The translations under genes were made by a program, and so were the position numbers. A stretch of DNA of 64,000 nt from JBBRVW01 sp038246545. GTDB lineage: Bacteria; Actinomycetota; Actinomycetes; JACCUZ01. The DNA lies in NCBI GenBank assembly GCA_038246545.1, contig JBBRVW010000013.1, positions 28,545 to 92,544 of the forward strand, given 5' to 3'. Each line of letters begins with the position of its first letter. The first letter of the stretch is position 1. Of this stretch, positions 1-8,730 are shown piece by piece. Below the pieces are notes generated by a model. The model searched no databases. It worked only from the letters and a program-made list of their open reading frames with translations, and was not told the origin of the DNA.

Positions 1-224
1 CGTGGGACAGCCGGCGCCACCGCGGATGGCGAAGGGTCGCCGGCCCGAGCCCGAGCGTGGCGGCGTCCCGCAGCCGGACAGCGACCAGCCCCGGTGGGAC
101 CGAGGTGAGGCGAGCTGGCACTCGTCCCACGATGAGCCGTCGAGCCCGGCCGGGCGCGGCGCCGGACAGGTCTGTGGACGGCCCGGCCGGGTGCCCGGTC
201 CTGGGGACGGCGCTGACCCCCGTC

Positions 225-279
225 GAGTGGCGCGACCCTGCTGCTTCCGGACCGGGGAAGGCGCAAGGTTGCGCCACTC
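225..279. repeat. 55-base palindromic intergenic element, copy 1
   Basis: The ends GAGTGGCGCGACC (225–237) and GGTTGCGCCACTC (267–279) are inverted repeats with 12 of 13 bases matching. A second element of exactly the same length, with the same ends and about two thirds identity overall, lies at 23946–24000. The flank CGTCGAGTGGCGCGA is shared with the reverse complement of copy 2. Equal length and shared ends argue for one repeat family rather than two chance hairpins. Confidence 0.6.
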
Positions 280-363
280 CTGAGGGCTGGTGGGGGAGGA
301 CGGGCGCGGCGACACGCGGAGACTGGTACGGCTGTGACCTGTGGTGCAGGGGTGACTGACAGG

Positions 364-369
364 TAGCCT
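364..369 (+). promoter_or_regulatory. Putative -10 box TAGCCT of ftsK (leaderless)
   Basis: TAGCCT ends exactly six bases before the ATG, so transcription would start at or next to the A of the start codon. No Shine–Dalgarno sequence precedes this ATG. Confidence 0.5.
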
Positions 370-375
370 CGCGGC

Positions 376-2880
376 ATGGCCACCCGTACGCCCACGCGCC
401 CCCGCGCCACCAGCTCGCGCGGCGCCGCGAAGCCGGCGGCGCGGAAGTCCTCGTCGACGCGCTCCCGGTCGACCTCGCGCGGCTCCGGCCGCTCGGCCGC
501 CCGCAAGCGCGCCCGCCGGACCCGGACCGGCCCTCCGTGGCCGGTGCGCGCGCTGCGCGGCCTGTGGCTCGGCGTCGCGCACCTGGTCGGCGCGCTGGCC
601 CGCCGGATCGGGAGCAGTGCCCGCGACCTCGACCCGGCACACCGCCGCGACGGCATCGGCCTGCTCCTGGTCGGGCTCGCCACGGTGGTGGCCGCCGTCG
701 AGTGGTGGGAGCTCACGGGTCCGGTCGGCGCCGTCGTCCACGCCGTGGTCGCCGGCACCACCGGCCGGGTCGGCCTGGTGCTGCCCCTCGTGCTGCTCGG
801 CCTCGGCATCCGCATCCTGCGGCACCCGCAGGACGCCGAGGCCGGCGGCCGGATCGGCATCGGCCTGGGCTCGCTGATGCTGAGCGTGCTCGGTCTGGTC
901 CACATCGCCCGCGGCCTGCCCGACCCCGGCAAGCACGACGCGCTGCGCGAGGCCGGCGGCTACCTCGGCTACCTCGTCAGCTCGCCGCTGGTCTCGGCGG
1001 TGTCGGTCTACGTCGCCGTCCCGCTGCTCGTGATGCTGCTGCTGTTCGGTCTCCTGGTCGTCACCGCCACCCCGCTCCACGCGCTGCCGGAGCGCGGCAA
1101 GGCGGTGCTCGCGTGGCTGATGCACCGGCCCGAGGACGCCACCGCCGACGAACCGGCGACGGCCGACGGCGAGCCCACCACGTCGGAGCCGCTGGAGCCG
1201 CTCAAGCGCCGCCGGCCGCGTCGCCGCCAGGGCACGATGACGGAGGGCGAGGACGACTCGGACCCGCCCTACGACGCCTCGGTGGTCGCCCGCGCCGACG
1301 GGGCCATCGCCGGTGCCGGGACCGACTCGGCAGCCGACGAGGCCGAGCCGGGGAAGCCGCCGCCGGTGCACTCGCCGATGCCGGTGCGCGTCGAGCAGCT
1401 GCTGCTCTCCGGCGACGTCACCTACATGCTGCCGCCGGCCGACACCCTGCAGGAGGGCTCGCCGCACAAGGCCCGCTCGAAGGCCAGCGACGCGGTCGTC
1501 GACTCGCTCACGCAGGTGCTCGACCAGTTCGGCATCGACGCCCAGGTCACGGGCTACACCCGTGGCCCCACCGTCACCCGCTACGAGGTCGAGCTCGGCA
1601 ACGCGGTGAAGGTCGAGCGCGTCACCGCGCTGTCGAAGAACATCGCCTACGCCGTGGCCAGCGCCGACGTCCGCATCCTGTCGCCGATCCCGGGCAAGTC
1701 CGCGATCGGCATCGAGATCCCGAACCTCGACAAGGAGGTGGTCAGCCTCGGCGACGTCATGCGCTCGTCCGTCGCGCGAAACGACCACCACCCGATGCTC
1801 GTCGCGCTCGGCAAGGACGTCGAGGGCGGTTTCGTCCTCGCCAACCTGGCCAAGATGCCGCACCTGCTGGTGGCCGGTGCCACCGGCTCGGGCAAGTCCA
1901 GCTTCGTCAACTCGATGATCACCTCGCTGCTGCTGCGCTCGACGCCGGACGAGGTGCGCATGGTGCTGGTCGATCCGAAGCGGGTCGAGCTCACGGCGTA
2001 CGAGGGCGTCCCGCACCTCATCACGCCGATCATCACCAGCCCCAAGAAGGCCGCCGAGGCGCTGCAGTGGGTCGTGCGCGAGATGGACCTGCGCTACGAC
2101 GACCTGGCGGCGTTCGGCTTCCGGCACGTCGACGACTTCAACAAGGCCGTCAAGGCCGGCACGGTCACCGCGCCGCCCGGCAGCGAGCGGGTGCTGGCGC
2201 CCTACCCCTACCTGCTCGTCGTGGTCGACGAGCTCGCCGACCTCATGATGGTCGCGCCGCGCGACGTCGAGGACTCCATCGTGCGCATCACCCAGCTCGC
2301 CCGCGCGGCCGGCATCCACCTGGTGCTGGCCACCCAGCGGCCGTCGGTCGACGTCGTGACCGGCCTGATCAAGGCCAACGTGCCGTCGAGGCTGGCCTTC
2401 TCGACCTCCAGCCTCGCCGACAGCCGGGTCATCCTCGACCAGCCGGGAGCCGAGAAGCTCATCGGTGAAGGGGACGGGCTGTTCCTGCCGATGGGCGCCA
2501 GCAAGCCGATGCGCATGCAGGGGGCCTGGGTCACCGAGGCGGAGATCGTCTCGGTGGTCGAGCACTGCAAGGCCCAGCTGCAGCCGACCTACCGTGACGA
2601 CGTCACGGTCCCGCAGAGCACCAGGCGCGAGATCGACGAGGAGGTGGGGGACGACCTGGACCTGCTCTGCCAGGCTGCCGAGCTCGTCGTCACCACCCAG
2701 TTCGGGTCGACCTCGATGCTGCAGCGCAAGCTGAGGGTGGGCTTCGCCAAGGCCGGCCGGCTGATGGACCTGATGGAGAGCCGCGGGCTCGTCGGGCCGT
2801 CGGAAGGGTCCAAGGCCCGCGACGTCCTGGTGCAGCCGGACGAGCTGGACGGCGTGCTGTTCACCCTGCGGGGCGAATGA
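376..2880 (+). CDS. ftsK: FtsK/SpoIIIE-type DNA translocase
   Basis: An 834-residue septal DNA translocase that pumps chromosome ends through the closing division septum. The first ~80 residues are basic and Ser/Arg-rich, followed by four hydrophobic segments (about residues 90–240), an acidic/basic linker to ~330, and the RecA-like motor with Walker A GATGSGKSS near residue 500 and the Walker B stretch VVVDELADLMM. The C-terminal winged-helix gamma domain (AAELVVTTQFGSTSMLQRKL…), which in this family reads KOPS-type polar sequences, is intact. Length and order match actinobacterial FtsK. The start is the ATG directly after a leaderless -10 box. The gene heads the conserved ftsK–rodZ–rimO–pgsA–cinA block. 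Confidence 0.95.
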   Translation: MATRTPTRPRATSSRGAAKPAARKSSSTRSRSTSRGSGRSAARKRARRTRTGPPWPVRALRGLWLGVAHLVGALARRIGSSARDLDPAHRRDGIGLLLVGLATVVAAVEWWELTGPVGAVVHAVVAGTTGRVGLVLPLVLLGLGIRILRHPQDAEAGGRIGIGLGSLMLSVLGLVHIARGLPDPGKHDALREAGGYLGYLVSSPLVSAVSVYVAVPLLVMLLLFGLLVVTATPLHALPERGKAVLAWLMHRPEDATADEPATADGEPTTSEPLEPLKRRRPRRRQGTMTEGEDDSDPPYDASVVARADGAIAGAGTDSAADEAEPGKPPPVHSPMPVRVEQLLLSGDVTYMLPPADTLQEGSPHKARSKASDAVVDSLTQVLDQFGIDAQVTGYTRGPTVTRYEVELGNAVKVERVTALSKNIAYAVASADVRILSPIPGKSAIGIEIPNLDKEVVSLGDVMRSSVARNDHHPMLVALGKDVEGGFVLANLAKMPHLLVAGATGSGKSSFVNSMITSLLLRSTPDEVRMVLVDPKRVELTAYEGVPHLITPIITSPKKAAEALQWVVREMDLRYDDLAAFGFRHVDDFNKAVKAGTVTAPPGSERVLAPYPYLLVVVDELADLMMVAPRDVEDSIVRITQLARAAGIHLVLATQRPSVDVVTGLIKANVPSRLAFSTSSLADSRVILDQPGAEKLIGEGDGLFLPMGASKPMRMQGAWVTEAEIVSVVEHCKAQLQPTYRDDVTVPQSTRREIDEEVGDDLDLLCQAAELVVTTQFGSTSMLQRKLRVGFAKAGRLMDLMESRGLVGPSEGSKARDVLVQPDELDGVLFTLRGE

Positions 2881-2890
2881 TCAACGCCGG

Positions 2891-2910
2891 GTCACCGATA
2901 GACTGGTGAC
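2891..2910. promoter_or_regulatory. Inverted repeat GTCACC-N8-GGTGAC between ftsK and the rodZ-like gene
   Basis: A perfect 6-base inverted repeat with an 8-base spacer sits in the 52-base gap after the ftsK stop. TAGACT inside the spacer resembles a -10 box. It could be an operator over a promoter for the next gene or a weak hairpin; the sequence does not decide. Confidence 0.3.
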
Positions 2911-2932
2911 TCAGCACGGGAGGAGCACCACG

Positions 2933-3685
2933 ATGTCCATCGGCACGACCCTCGCGCGGGCGCGGGAGTCTGCCGGTCTCAGCGTGGACGAGGTCGCTCA
3001 CGCGACCCGGATCCGCCGCACCCTGCTGCTCGGCATCGAAAGCGACGACTTCTCGGCGTGCGGCGGCGACTTCTACGCCCGCGGCCACATCCGCACCGTC
3101 GCCACCAAGCTGGGCCTCGACCCGGCGCCGCTGATGCACGAGTTCGACGCCGCCCGACCGCCGGAGCCCCCTCGGACCACCGACGTCTTCGAGCCGGAGA
3201 AGACCCGTCCCGAGCGGCGCGGCCCCAACTGGAGCGCCGCGATGGTCGCCGCGCTCGTGCTGGTGGTCGGCTTCGGGATCTTCCAGGCCTTCAGCGGCGG
3301 CGACGGCCGGCGGGCCGTGGTCGGCGGGCCGGCCGCCACCGGCTCGACCTCGGCGTCCCCGCCGGCGTCACCGAGCCCGTCACCGAGCGGCGACGGGAGC
3401 GGCAGCGCCGTGGCCCAGGCGTCCCGAGGCAAGGTCAAGGTCGACGTGACCGCCACCGAGAAGAGCTGGGTGCAGGTGACGACCGGCACCGGTCAGGAGC
3501 TCTACCAGGGCCTGATGGACGCCGGCATGCGCAAGTCCTTCACCGACAAGCGCCAGCTTCGCGTCGTGGTCGGCAACGCGGGTGGCATCGAGCTCACGGT
3601 CAACGGCACCGACATCGGCGCACCCGGGCGCCGCGGCCAGGTCGCACGGCTGCAGTTCACGCCGCAGGACCCGACCGGCGCCTGA
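2933..3685 (+). CDS. RodZ-like membrane protein with N-terminal HTH and DUF4115
   Basis: A 250-residue protein with the RodZ layout: a cytoplasmic HTH_25 domain (residues ~1–75, LARARESAGLSVDEVAHATRI), one transmembrane helix (~105–125, AAMVAALVLVVGFGIFQAF), a Ser/Pro-rich extracytoplasmic linker, and a C-terminal beta domain of DUF4115 type (~160–245). In rod-shaped bacteria RodZ links MreB to the wall machinery; the role in actinomycetes is less defined. The ATG at 2933 is chosen because GGGAGGAG lies seven bases upstream. It follows ftsK closely. Confidence 0.85.
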   Translation: MSIGTTLARARESAGLSVDEVAHATRIRRTLLLGIESDDFSACGGDFYARGHIRTVATKLGLDPAPLMHEFDAARPPEPPRTTDVFEPEKTRPERRGPNWSAAMVAALVLVVGFGIFQAFSGGDGRRAVVGGPAATGSTSASPPASPSPSPSGDGSGSAVAQASRGKVKVDVTATEKSWVQVTTGTGQELYQGLMDAGMRKSFTDKRQLRVVVGNAGGIELTVNGTDIGAPGRRGQVARLQFTPQDPTGA

Positions 3686-3718
3686 CGCCGGGCGGCGGGA
3701 GCGCCGTCCGGCGGCAAC

Positions 3719-3724
3719 TAGGCT
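3719..3724 (+). promoter_or_regulatory. Putative -10 box TAGGCT of rimO (leaderless)
   Basis: TAGGCT ends seven bases before the ATG at 3732; there is no Shine–Dalgarno in between. It lies 34 bases after the rodZ-like stop, so rimO–pgsA–cinA can form its own transcript. Confidence 0.5.
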
Positions 3725-3731
3725 GGCGGGC

Positions 3732-5183
3732 ATGGCTCCCTCGTCCGGCCGGCGCGTCGCGCTGGTCACCCTCGGCTGCGGCCGCAACGAGGTCGACTCC
3801 GAGGAGCTCGCCGGCCGGCTGGCCGCGGACGGCTGGCAGCTCGTGGCCGAGGCGGCCGACGCCGACGTCGCGCTCGTGAACACGTGCGGCTTCGTCGACG
3901 CCGCCAAGAAGGACTCGATCGACACCCTGCTGGCCGCGGCCGACCTCAAGGACGGCCACCGCACCCAGGCGGTCGTGGCGGTCGGCTGCCTCGCCGAGCG
4001 GTACGGCGACCAGCTGGCGGCGTCGCTGCCCGAGACCGATGCGGTGTTGAGCTTCGACGACTACCCCGACATCTCGGGGCGGCTGCAGGCGATCCTCGCG
4101 GGAGAGAAGCACCAGCCGCACGTGCCGCGCGACCGGCGCACGCTGCTCCCGCTGGCCCCGGCGGACCGCACCGTGCCGGCGGCGCCGCCCGCGGTCGAGG
4201 TCTCCCGGCCCGACCTGCCCGAGGGGGTCGCGCCGGCCGCCGGACCCCGCCCGGTACGGATGCGCCTCGGCGACGGCCCGACCGGCGCGCTCAAGCTCGC
4301 CAGCGGCTGCGACCGCCGGTGCACCTTCTGCGCGATCCCCACCTTCCGCGGTGCGTTCGTGTCGCGGCGGCCGCCGGAGCTGCTCGCCGAGGCCGGCTGG
4401 CTCGCCGAACAAGGGGTACGCGAGCTGGTGCTCGTCAGCGAGAACTCCACGTCGTACGGAAAGGACCTCGGCGACCTCAGGCTGCTCGAGACGCTGCTGC
4501 CTGAGCTCGCGGCCGTGCCCGGAGTGGTCCGGGTCCGGGTCAGCTACCTCCAGCCCGCCGAGATGCGCCCGGGGCTGGTGACGGCGATGACCTCGACGCC
4601 GGGCGTCGCGCCCTACTTCGACCTGTCCTTCCAGCACAGCAGCGGTCCGGTGCTGCGGCGGATGCGTCGCTTCGGCGACACCGACCGGTTCCTCGAGCTG
4701 GTCGCGTCGGTGCGCGCCGCCGCGCCCGAGGCCGGTCTGCGGTCCAACGTCATCGTCGGCTTCCCGGGCGAGTCCGAGGCCGACCTCGCCGAGCTGGAGC
4801 GGTTCCTCACCGAAGCCCGCCTCGACGTCGTCGGCGTCTTCGGCTACTCCGACGAGGACGGCACCGAGGCGGCGACCCTCGACGGCAAGCTGCCGGAGGA
4901 CGTCGTGCGCGAGCGGGTGGAGCGCCTCACCTCGCTCACCGACGAGCTCGTCGCGCAGCGGGCCGAGGACCGCGTCGGCCAGGTCGTGGAGGTGCTCGTC
5001 GAGGAGCTCGACGTCGGCGCGGGGACCGCCGAGGGGCGGGCCGCGCACCAGGGCCCCGAGGTCGACGGCAGCACGACGCTGCTCGACGCCGGGCACGTCG
5101 CCGTGGGTGACCTGCTCACCGCGACCGTCGTCGCCTCGGAGGGTGCCGACCTGGTGGCGGCGCTGCAGGCACCGAGCAGGTGA
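3732..5183 (+). CDS. rimO: Ribosomal protein S12 methylthiotransferase RimO
   Basis: A 483-residue radical-SAM enzyme that methylthiolates the conserved Asp of ribosomal protein S12. The N-terminal UPF0004 domain shows the three cluster cysteines (TLGCGRNEVDSE, NTCGFVDAA, VGCLAERY). The radical-SAM motif CDRRCTFC is near residue 193, and a C-terminal TRAM domain follows. The GCGRN context and the sequence after it separate it from the MiaB paralogue at 35216, which has GCQMN. The start follows a leaderless -10 box. The stop overlaps the GTG of pgsA. Confidence 0.95.
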   Translation: MAPSSGRRVALVTLGCGRNEVDSEELAGRLAADGWQLVAEAADADVALVNTCGFVDAAKKDSIDTLLAAADLKDGHRTQAVVAVGCLAERYGDQLAASLPETDAVLSFDDYPDISGRLQAILAGEKHQPHVPRDRRTLLPLAPADRTVPAAPPAVEVSRPDLPEGVAPAAGPRPVRMRLGDGPTGALKLASGCDRRCTFCAIPTFRGAFVSRRPPELLAEAGWLAEQGVRELVLVSENSTSYGKDLGDLRLLETLLPELAAVPGVVRVRVSYLQPAEMRPGLVTAMTSTPGVAPYFDLSFQHSSGPVLRRMRRFGDTDRFLELVASVRAAAPEAGLRSNVIVGFPGESEADLAELERFLTEARLDVVGVFGYSDEDGTEAATLDGKLPEDVVRERVERLTSLTDELVAQRAEDRVGQVVEVLVEELDVGAGTAEGRAAHQGPEVDGSTTLLDAGHVAVGDLLTATVVASEGADLVAALQAPSR

Positions 5184-5797
5184 GCTCGCCGGCGCCCGGG
5201 GGAGGCCAGGCCAGCGCCTGGAACATCGCCAACGCCCTCACGGTCCTCCGGCTGGTCCTCGTCCCCGTGTTCCTCGCGGCGCTCTTCCACGACGACGGGC
5301 ACGACGACAGCTGGCGCGTGCTCGCCTGGGTGGCGTTCGCGGTCGCCTCGGTGACCGACCGGATCGACGGCGAGATCGCCCGTAGGCACGGCCTGGTCAC
5401 CGACTTCGGCAAGATCGCCGACCCGATCGCCGACAAGGCGCTGATCGGCGCCGCGCTCGTCGGCCTCTCGCTGCTCGACGAGCTGGCCTGGTGGGTGACC
5501 GTCGTGGTCCTCGTCCGCGAGATCGGGGTGACGCTGCTGCGGTTCTTCGTCATCCGGCACGGCGTCATGCCGGCCAGCCGTGGCGGCAAGGTCAAGACCA
5601 TGCTGCAGGCGGTGGGCATCGGCCTGCTCGTGCTGCCGCTGGACGGCGTGCTGCACGCGCTGGCGCTCCTGATCATGTACGTCGCCGTCGTCGTCACCGT
5701 CGTCACCGGGCTCGACTACGTCCAGCGGGCGCTCCGGCTGCGGCAGACCTCGGAGCGGGCCGTGCTCAAGCGGGCCCGGCGCGCCGAGCGGCCATGA
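5180..5797 (+). CDS. pgsA: CDP-diacylglycerol–glycerol-3-phosphate 3-phosphatidyltransferase
   Basis: A 205-residue integral membrane enzyme of the CDP-alcohol phosphatidyltransferase family, predicted to make phosphatidylglycerol phosphate. The signature DRIDGEIARR…GKIADPIADK (about residues 63–90) carries the metal-binding aspartates. Several hydrophobic helices flank it. The GTG start overlaps the rimO stop (GTGA), so the pair is translationally coupled; this rimO–pgsA–cinA order is common in actinobacteria. Confidence 0.92.
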   Translation: MSSPAPGGGQASAWNIANALTVLRLVLVPVFLAALFHDDGHDDSWRVLAWVAFAVASVTDRIDGEIARRHGLVTDFGKIADPIADKALIGAALVGLSLLDELAWWVTVVVLVREIGVTLLRFFVIRHGVMPASRGGKVKTMLQAVGIGLLVLPLDGVLHALALLIMYVAVVVTVVTGLDYVQRALRLRQTSERAVLKRARRAERP

Positions 5798-6300
5798 CAC
5801 CCGCACCGGAAGCCGTGGCGCTCGCCCGCGAGGTCCACGAGCTGCTGCTGGCCCGCGGGGAGACCCTGGCCGTGGCCGAGTCGCTCACCGGGGGAGCGCT
5901 CGGCGCCACCGGAACGGCGGTGCCGGGCGTGTCCGCGACCTTCCGCGGCGCCGTCGTGGCCTACGCCACGGAGCTCAAGACCGAGATGCTCGGCGTCCCC
6001 GCCGACCTGCTGGCCCGCACCGGGCCCGTGCACCCTCTCGTGGCGGCCGCGATGGCCGCGGGCGTGCGCGGCCTCCTGGGGTCGACGTACGGGCTGGCGA
6101 CCACGGGCGTGGCCGGCCCGGACCCGCAGGCGGGGCACGCTCCGGCCGAGGTCTACCTCGGCCTGGCTGGCGGCGAACGGCTGCGGCTGCTGCACCGCCG
6201 GGTGGACCTGAAGGGCGACCGGGCCGCGGTCCGATCGGGTGCGGTCGTGGCGGGGCTGGGGTTCCTGCGTGAGATCCTCACGGACGGGAACGCCGGGTGA
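5794..6300 (+). CDS. cinA: CinA C-terminal domain protein (nicotinamide-nucleotide amidase type)
   Basis: A 168-residue protein consisting only of the CinA C-terminal domain, which in PncC-type proteins deamidates NMN. Family signatures include AVAESLTGGALG near residue 28, FRGAVVAYATELK and ATTGVAGPDPQ. It lacks the N-terminal MoCF domain of long CinA proteins, as usual in actinobacteria. The ATG overlaps the pgsA stop (ATGA). Confidence 0.9.
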   Translation: MTPAPEAVALAREVHELLLARGETLAVAESLTGGALGATGTAVPGVSATFRGAVVAYATELKTEMLGVPADLLARTGPVHPLVAAAMAAGVRGLLGSTYGLATTGVAGPDPQAGHAPAEVYLGLAGGERLRLLHRRVDLKGDRAAVRSGAVVAGLGFLREILTDGNAG

Positions 6301-6428
6301 TGATTACAGCGTTACACTGGACGGTGCCTGGCGGCGCGCCCCTTGGGTCGCTCGCGTCAGGGGACGGCTGCACCGGCTACGGTGATCACCTGCCGTTGTA
6401 GTGGTCCTGGACCAGAGGGAGGCCCGCG

Positions 6429-6770
6429 ATGATCCTGCTCCGCCGTCTGCTGGGCGACGTCCTGCGGGAGCGTCGCCGCGAGCAGGGCCGCACGCTGCGC
6501 GAGGTGTCCTCGGCCGCCCGGGTGTCCCTGGGCTACCTGTCCGAGGTCGAGCGCGGCCAGAAGGAGGCCTCCTCCGAGCTGCTGGGCTCCATCTGCGAGG
6601 CCCTCGACGTACCGATGTCCGAGCTGCTGCGCGAGGTGAGCGACAACCTCGCCCTGGCCGAGGCCGTGTCCGCCGTCGACCAGCTCGAGGTCTACGTCGT
6701 GCAGACGGGTACCCGGCCCGCGCCGGTGGCGGCGCCGTCGTCGATGCAGGTCACCGACCTCGCCGCCTGA
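6429..6770 (+). CDS. clgR: ClgR-type XRE transcriptional regulator
   Basis: A 113-residue cytoplasmic DNA-binding protein. The Cro/C1 helix-turn-helix spans about residues 10–66 (LREVSSAARVSLGYLSEVERGQKEAS), with a short C-terminal tail. In Streptomyces, mycobacteria and corynebacteria, ClgR activates clp protease and related genes, and it sits next to cinA there too. GAGGGAGG lies eight bases before the ATG. The 128-base gap upstream suggests an own promoter. I did not identify a ClgR-type palindrome in it. Confidence 0.88.
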   Translation: MILLRRLLGDVLRERRREQGRTLREVSSAARVSLGYLSEVERGQKEASSELLGSICEALDVPMSELLREVSDNLALAEAVSAVDQLEVYVVQTGTRPAPVAAPSSMQVTDLAA

Positions 6771-6813
6771 CCCGGTCACGCATGAGCCGCCCGGCCCCGG
6801 GTAGCAGTCTGTC

Positions 6814-6866
6814 GCAGGACGCCCGTCCACCCCATCGGTCAACGGGGGTGTGGACGGGCGTTCTGC
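6814..6866. terminator. Strong hairpin between convergent clgR and the nei-like gene
   Basis: GCAGGACGCCCGTCCAC pairs with GTGGACGGGCGTTCTGC (one mismatch), a stem of about 17 bases with a loop of some 19. It lies between two convergent genes and probably terminates both. There is no U-tract, as is common for actinobacterial terminators. Confidence 0.75.
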
Positions 6867-6884
6867 GTCTGCCGGGAAGAGCGG

Positions 6885-7736
6885 TCAGGGCCGGTAGCGG
6901 GTGCGGCCGGCCGGCCGGTCGGCCCGCCGGGGTTTCCGCACCGGCTCCGGGGCCGGCCCCGGCTGGCACTGCGGGCACCAGTAGGCGATCCGCTCGTACG
7001 GCGGCGTGCCCTGCGCGGCGGTCAGGACCCGGGGCCCGCAGCGCAGGCAGGGCCGGCCGTGGCGCTCGAACACCCAGTGGTCCGCACCACGCCGCCCGGT
7101 TCCGGTGGTGGTCTGCCGCACGTGGTCCTTGTTGAGGTCGAGCAGCCGGTGCGACCGGTCGACGACGGAGCGCAGGTCGACGTCGCGCACCGGTGTCCAG
7201 GGCGAGACTCCCTCAAGGAAGCACACCTCGGCCTTGTACAGGTTGCCGACGCCCGCCAGGTTGCGCTGGTCGAGCAGCGCCTGACCGATCTCGCGTCCGG
7301 GGTCGGCGGCGAGCCGGCGGACGGCCTCGGCGGGGTCCCAGTCCGGGCCGAGGAGGTCCGGGCCGAGGTGGCCGACGACGTCGGCCTCGCGGTCGCGTGG
7401 GAGCAGCTCGACCACCGGCAGCCGGTAGCCGACGGCGTCCCACTCGGCGTTGCTCAGCAGCAGCCGCACCTGCCAGTCCGGGCCGCCGTGCCAGCGCGCG
7501 CCGGGGCGGTAGAGGTGCCACGAACCGTCCATCCTGAAGTGCGTGTGCAGCGTGAGGTCGCCGGCGATCCGGGTGAGCAGGTGCTTGCCCCGGCTGACCA
7601 CCTCGGTGACCTCGCGACCGGCCAGGTCGACGGTGGCCAGCTGCGGTACCCGGAAGTCGGAGCGGGTCAGCACCCGGCCGGCCAGCGCGTCGTCGAGGCG
7701 GCGCCCGGCCAGCCAGACGGTGTCTCCCTCGGGCAT
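6885..7736 (-). CDS. Fpg/Nei-family DNA glycosylase (Nei2-like)
   Basis: A 283-residue base-excision repair enzyme. It begins MPEGDTVW, giving the catalytic Pro2 and Glu3 after Met removal, so the upstream in-frame extension is rejected. DQRNLAGVGNLYKAE is the helix–two-turns–helix near residue 170. A C-terminal zinc finger (CLRCG … YWCPQC) is present. PEGDTVW resembles Nei rather than Fpg (PELPEVE), so it may remove oxidised pyrimidines with AP-lyase action. A basic Arg/Pro tail follows the zinc finger. It faces clgR and is divergent from the next gene. Confidence 0.9.
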   Translation of the reverse strand: MPEGDTVWLAGRRLDDALAGRVLTRSDFRVPQLATVDLAGREVTEVVSRGKHLLTRIAGDLTLHTHFRMDGSWHLYRPGARWHGGPDWQVRLLLSNAEWDAVGYRLPVVELLPRDREADVVGHLGPDLLGPDWDPAEAVRRLAADPGREIGQALLDQRNLAGVGNLYKAEVCFLEGVSPWTPVRDVDLRSVVDRSHRLLDLNKDHVRQTTTGTGRRGADHWVFERHGRPCLRCGPRVLTAAQGTPPYERIAYWCPQCQPGPAPEPVRKPRRADRPAGRTRYRP

Positions 7737-7801
7737 GGTGTGAGCATCGTCTCCCGCCCGCGCGGGAAGATGCGTCGGGGGTCGCGTTGCTCGAAGAGGA
7801 G

Positions 7802-8356
7802 ATGAGCATCCTGTCCCCAACCGCAGAGCCGGTCACCGTCACGGTGGCCCGGCGGGTGGCCGTCGGCCGCGAGCACGAGTTCGAGCAGTGGTACGACGAC
7901 ATCATCGGCGCCGCCTGCCGCTTCCCCGGCTTCCTCGGGTCCGGCGTGCTGCGGCCGCACACCGCCGAGCAGGACTGGCACGTCGTCTACCGGTTCGCCG
8001 ACCCCGACTCGCTGGCGCGGTGGGAGCGCTCGCCCGAGCGTGCCGAGTGGCTGGCCAAGGCCGAGGACCTCGTCGAGGAGACCGGCGTCAGCCACGTGAC
8101 CGGTCTGGAGACCTGGTTCGCGCTGCCCGGTCGTACGGCGCCCGCCCCGCCGCGCTGGAAGATGGCCGTCGTCACCTTGGTGGCCATCGTGCCGCTGGTG
8201 CTGCTCATGAACCTGCTGGTGCTGCCGCATCTCGCCGGGTGGCCGCTGGTCGCCCGCGCCCTCGTCCTCTCCGGCAGCCTCACCGGCCTCATGACCTGGG
8301 TCGTGATGCCGAGGGTCACCCGGGTCTTCCGGCGATTCCTCTACGGTGGTCGCTGA
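7802..8356 (+). CDS. Antibiotic-biosynthesis-monooxygenase-like protein with C-terminal membrane helices
   Basis: A protein of about 184 residues. The N-terminal ~100 residues form an ABM-type alpha/beta-barrel half (TVTVARRVAVGREHEFEQWY … FPGFLGSGVLR … WHVVYRFAD). Two hydrophobic helices follow (~115–140 MAVVTLVAIVPLVLLMNLLV and ~150–170). Such fusions are common in actinobacteria; the substrate is unknown. The start is uncertain: an in-frame TTG lies 15 bases upstream, and GAGGAG directly abuts the chosen ATG. It is divergent from the glycosylase gene. Confidence 0.75.
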   Translation: MSILSPTAEPVTVTVARRVAVGREHEFEQWYDDIIGAACRFPGFLGSGVLRPHTAEQDWHVVYRFADPDSLARWERSPERAEWLAKAEDLVEETGVSHVTGLETWFALPGRTAPAPPRWKMAVVTLVAIVPLVLLMNLLVLPHLAGWPLVARALVLSGSLTGLMTWVVMPRVTRVFRRFLYGGR

Positions 8357-8391
8357 CCGGTCACGGGGCAGGCCGAGCACAGGGAGTCGTC

Positions 8392-8694
8392 GTGGCGAGC
8401 GGTGTCGGGATCCTCATCGCGGTGTTCTTCGCGCTGTTCGCCGTGATGTTCGTGGGCATCGTGATCTTCATGGTGGTGGCCGCGACGCGCAGCAAGCGGG
8501 CGCTCGAGGCCGGTGGCCTGGATCCGTTCGCCGCCGAGGCTCAGCTGGCCGCGCGGGCGGCAAGCAGCGAGCTGCTCGCGCCGCGCCGGTCCCTCGAGGA
8601 CAGGTTGCGCGAGCTCGACGACCTCCGGTCCCGCGGCGTGATCTCCGAGGAGGAGCACGCCACCGCGCGGGCCGGGGCGCTCGCCGGCGGCTGA
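8392..8694 (+). CDS. Small single-span membrane protein with SHOCT-like tail
   Basis: A 100-residue protein. One transmembrane helix (about residues 5–28, ILIAVFFALFAVMFVGIVIF) is followed by a charged region. The C-terminal EDRLRELDDLRSRGVISEEE is a typical SHOCT (short C-terminal) motif found on many unrelated bacterial proteins. The function is unknown. The GTG is preceded by AGGGAG at suitable spacing. It starts 35 bases after the ABM-like gene and may be cotranscribed. Confidence 0.75.
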   Translation: MASGVGILIAVFFALFAVMFVGIVIFMVVAATRSKRALEAGGLDPFAAEAQLAARAASSELLAPRRSLEDRLRELDDLRSRGVISEEEHATARAGALAGG

Positions 8695-8730
8695 GCCCCC
8701 GTCTCCCTTGCCTCCGGTGCCGCCGCCTGC

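Larger units (their letters stand above)
1..375. other. Gene-free stretch upstream of ftsK
   Basis: No convincing gene is seen here. The open frames on the plus strand have arginine- and proline-rich translations typical of out-of-frame reading in GC-rich DNA. The stretch holds a 55-base palindromic element (225–279) and, at its right edge, the -10 box of ftsK. Confidence 0.6.

Noticed and set aside
1..131. CGTGGGAC at 1–8 and its complement at 124–131
   Set aside because: An eight-base match over 130 bases is expected by chance at this composition.
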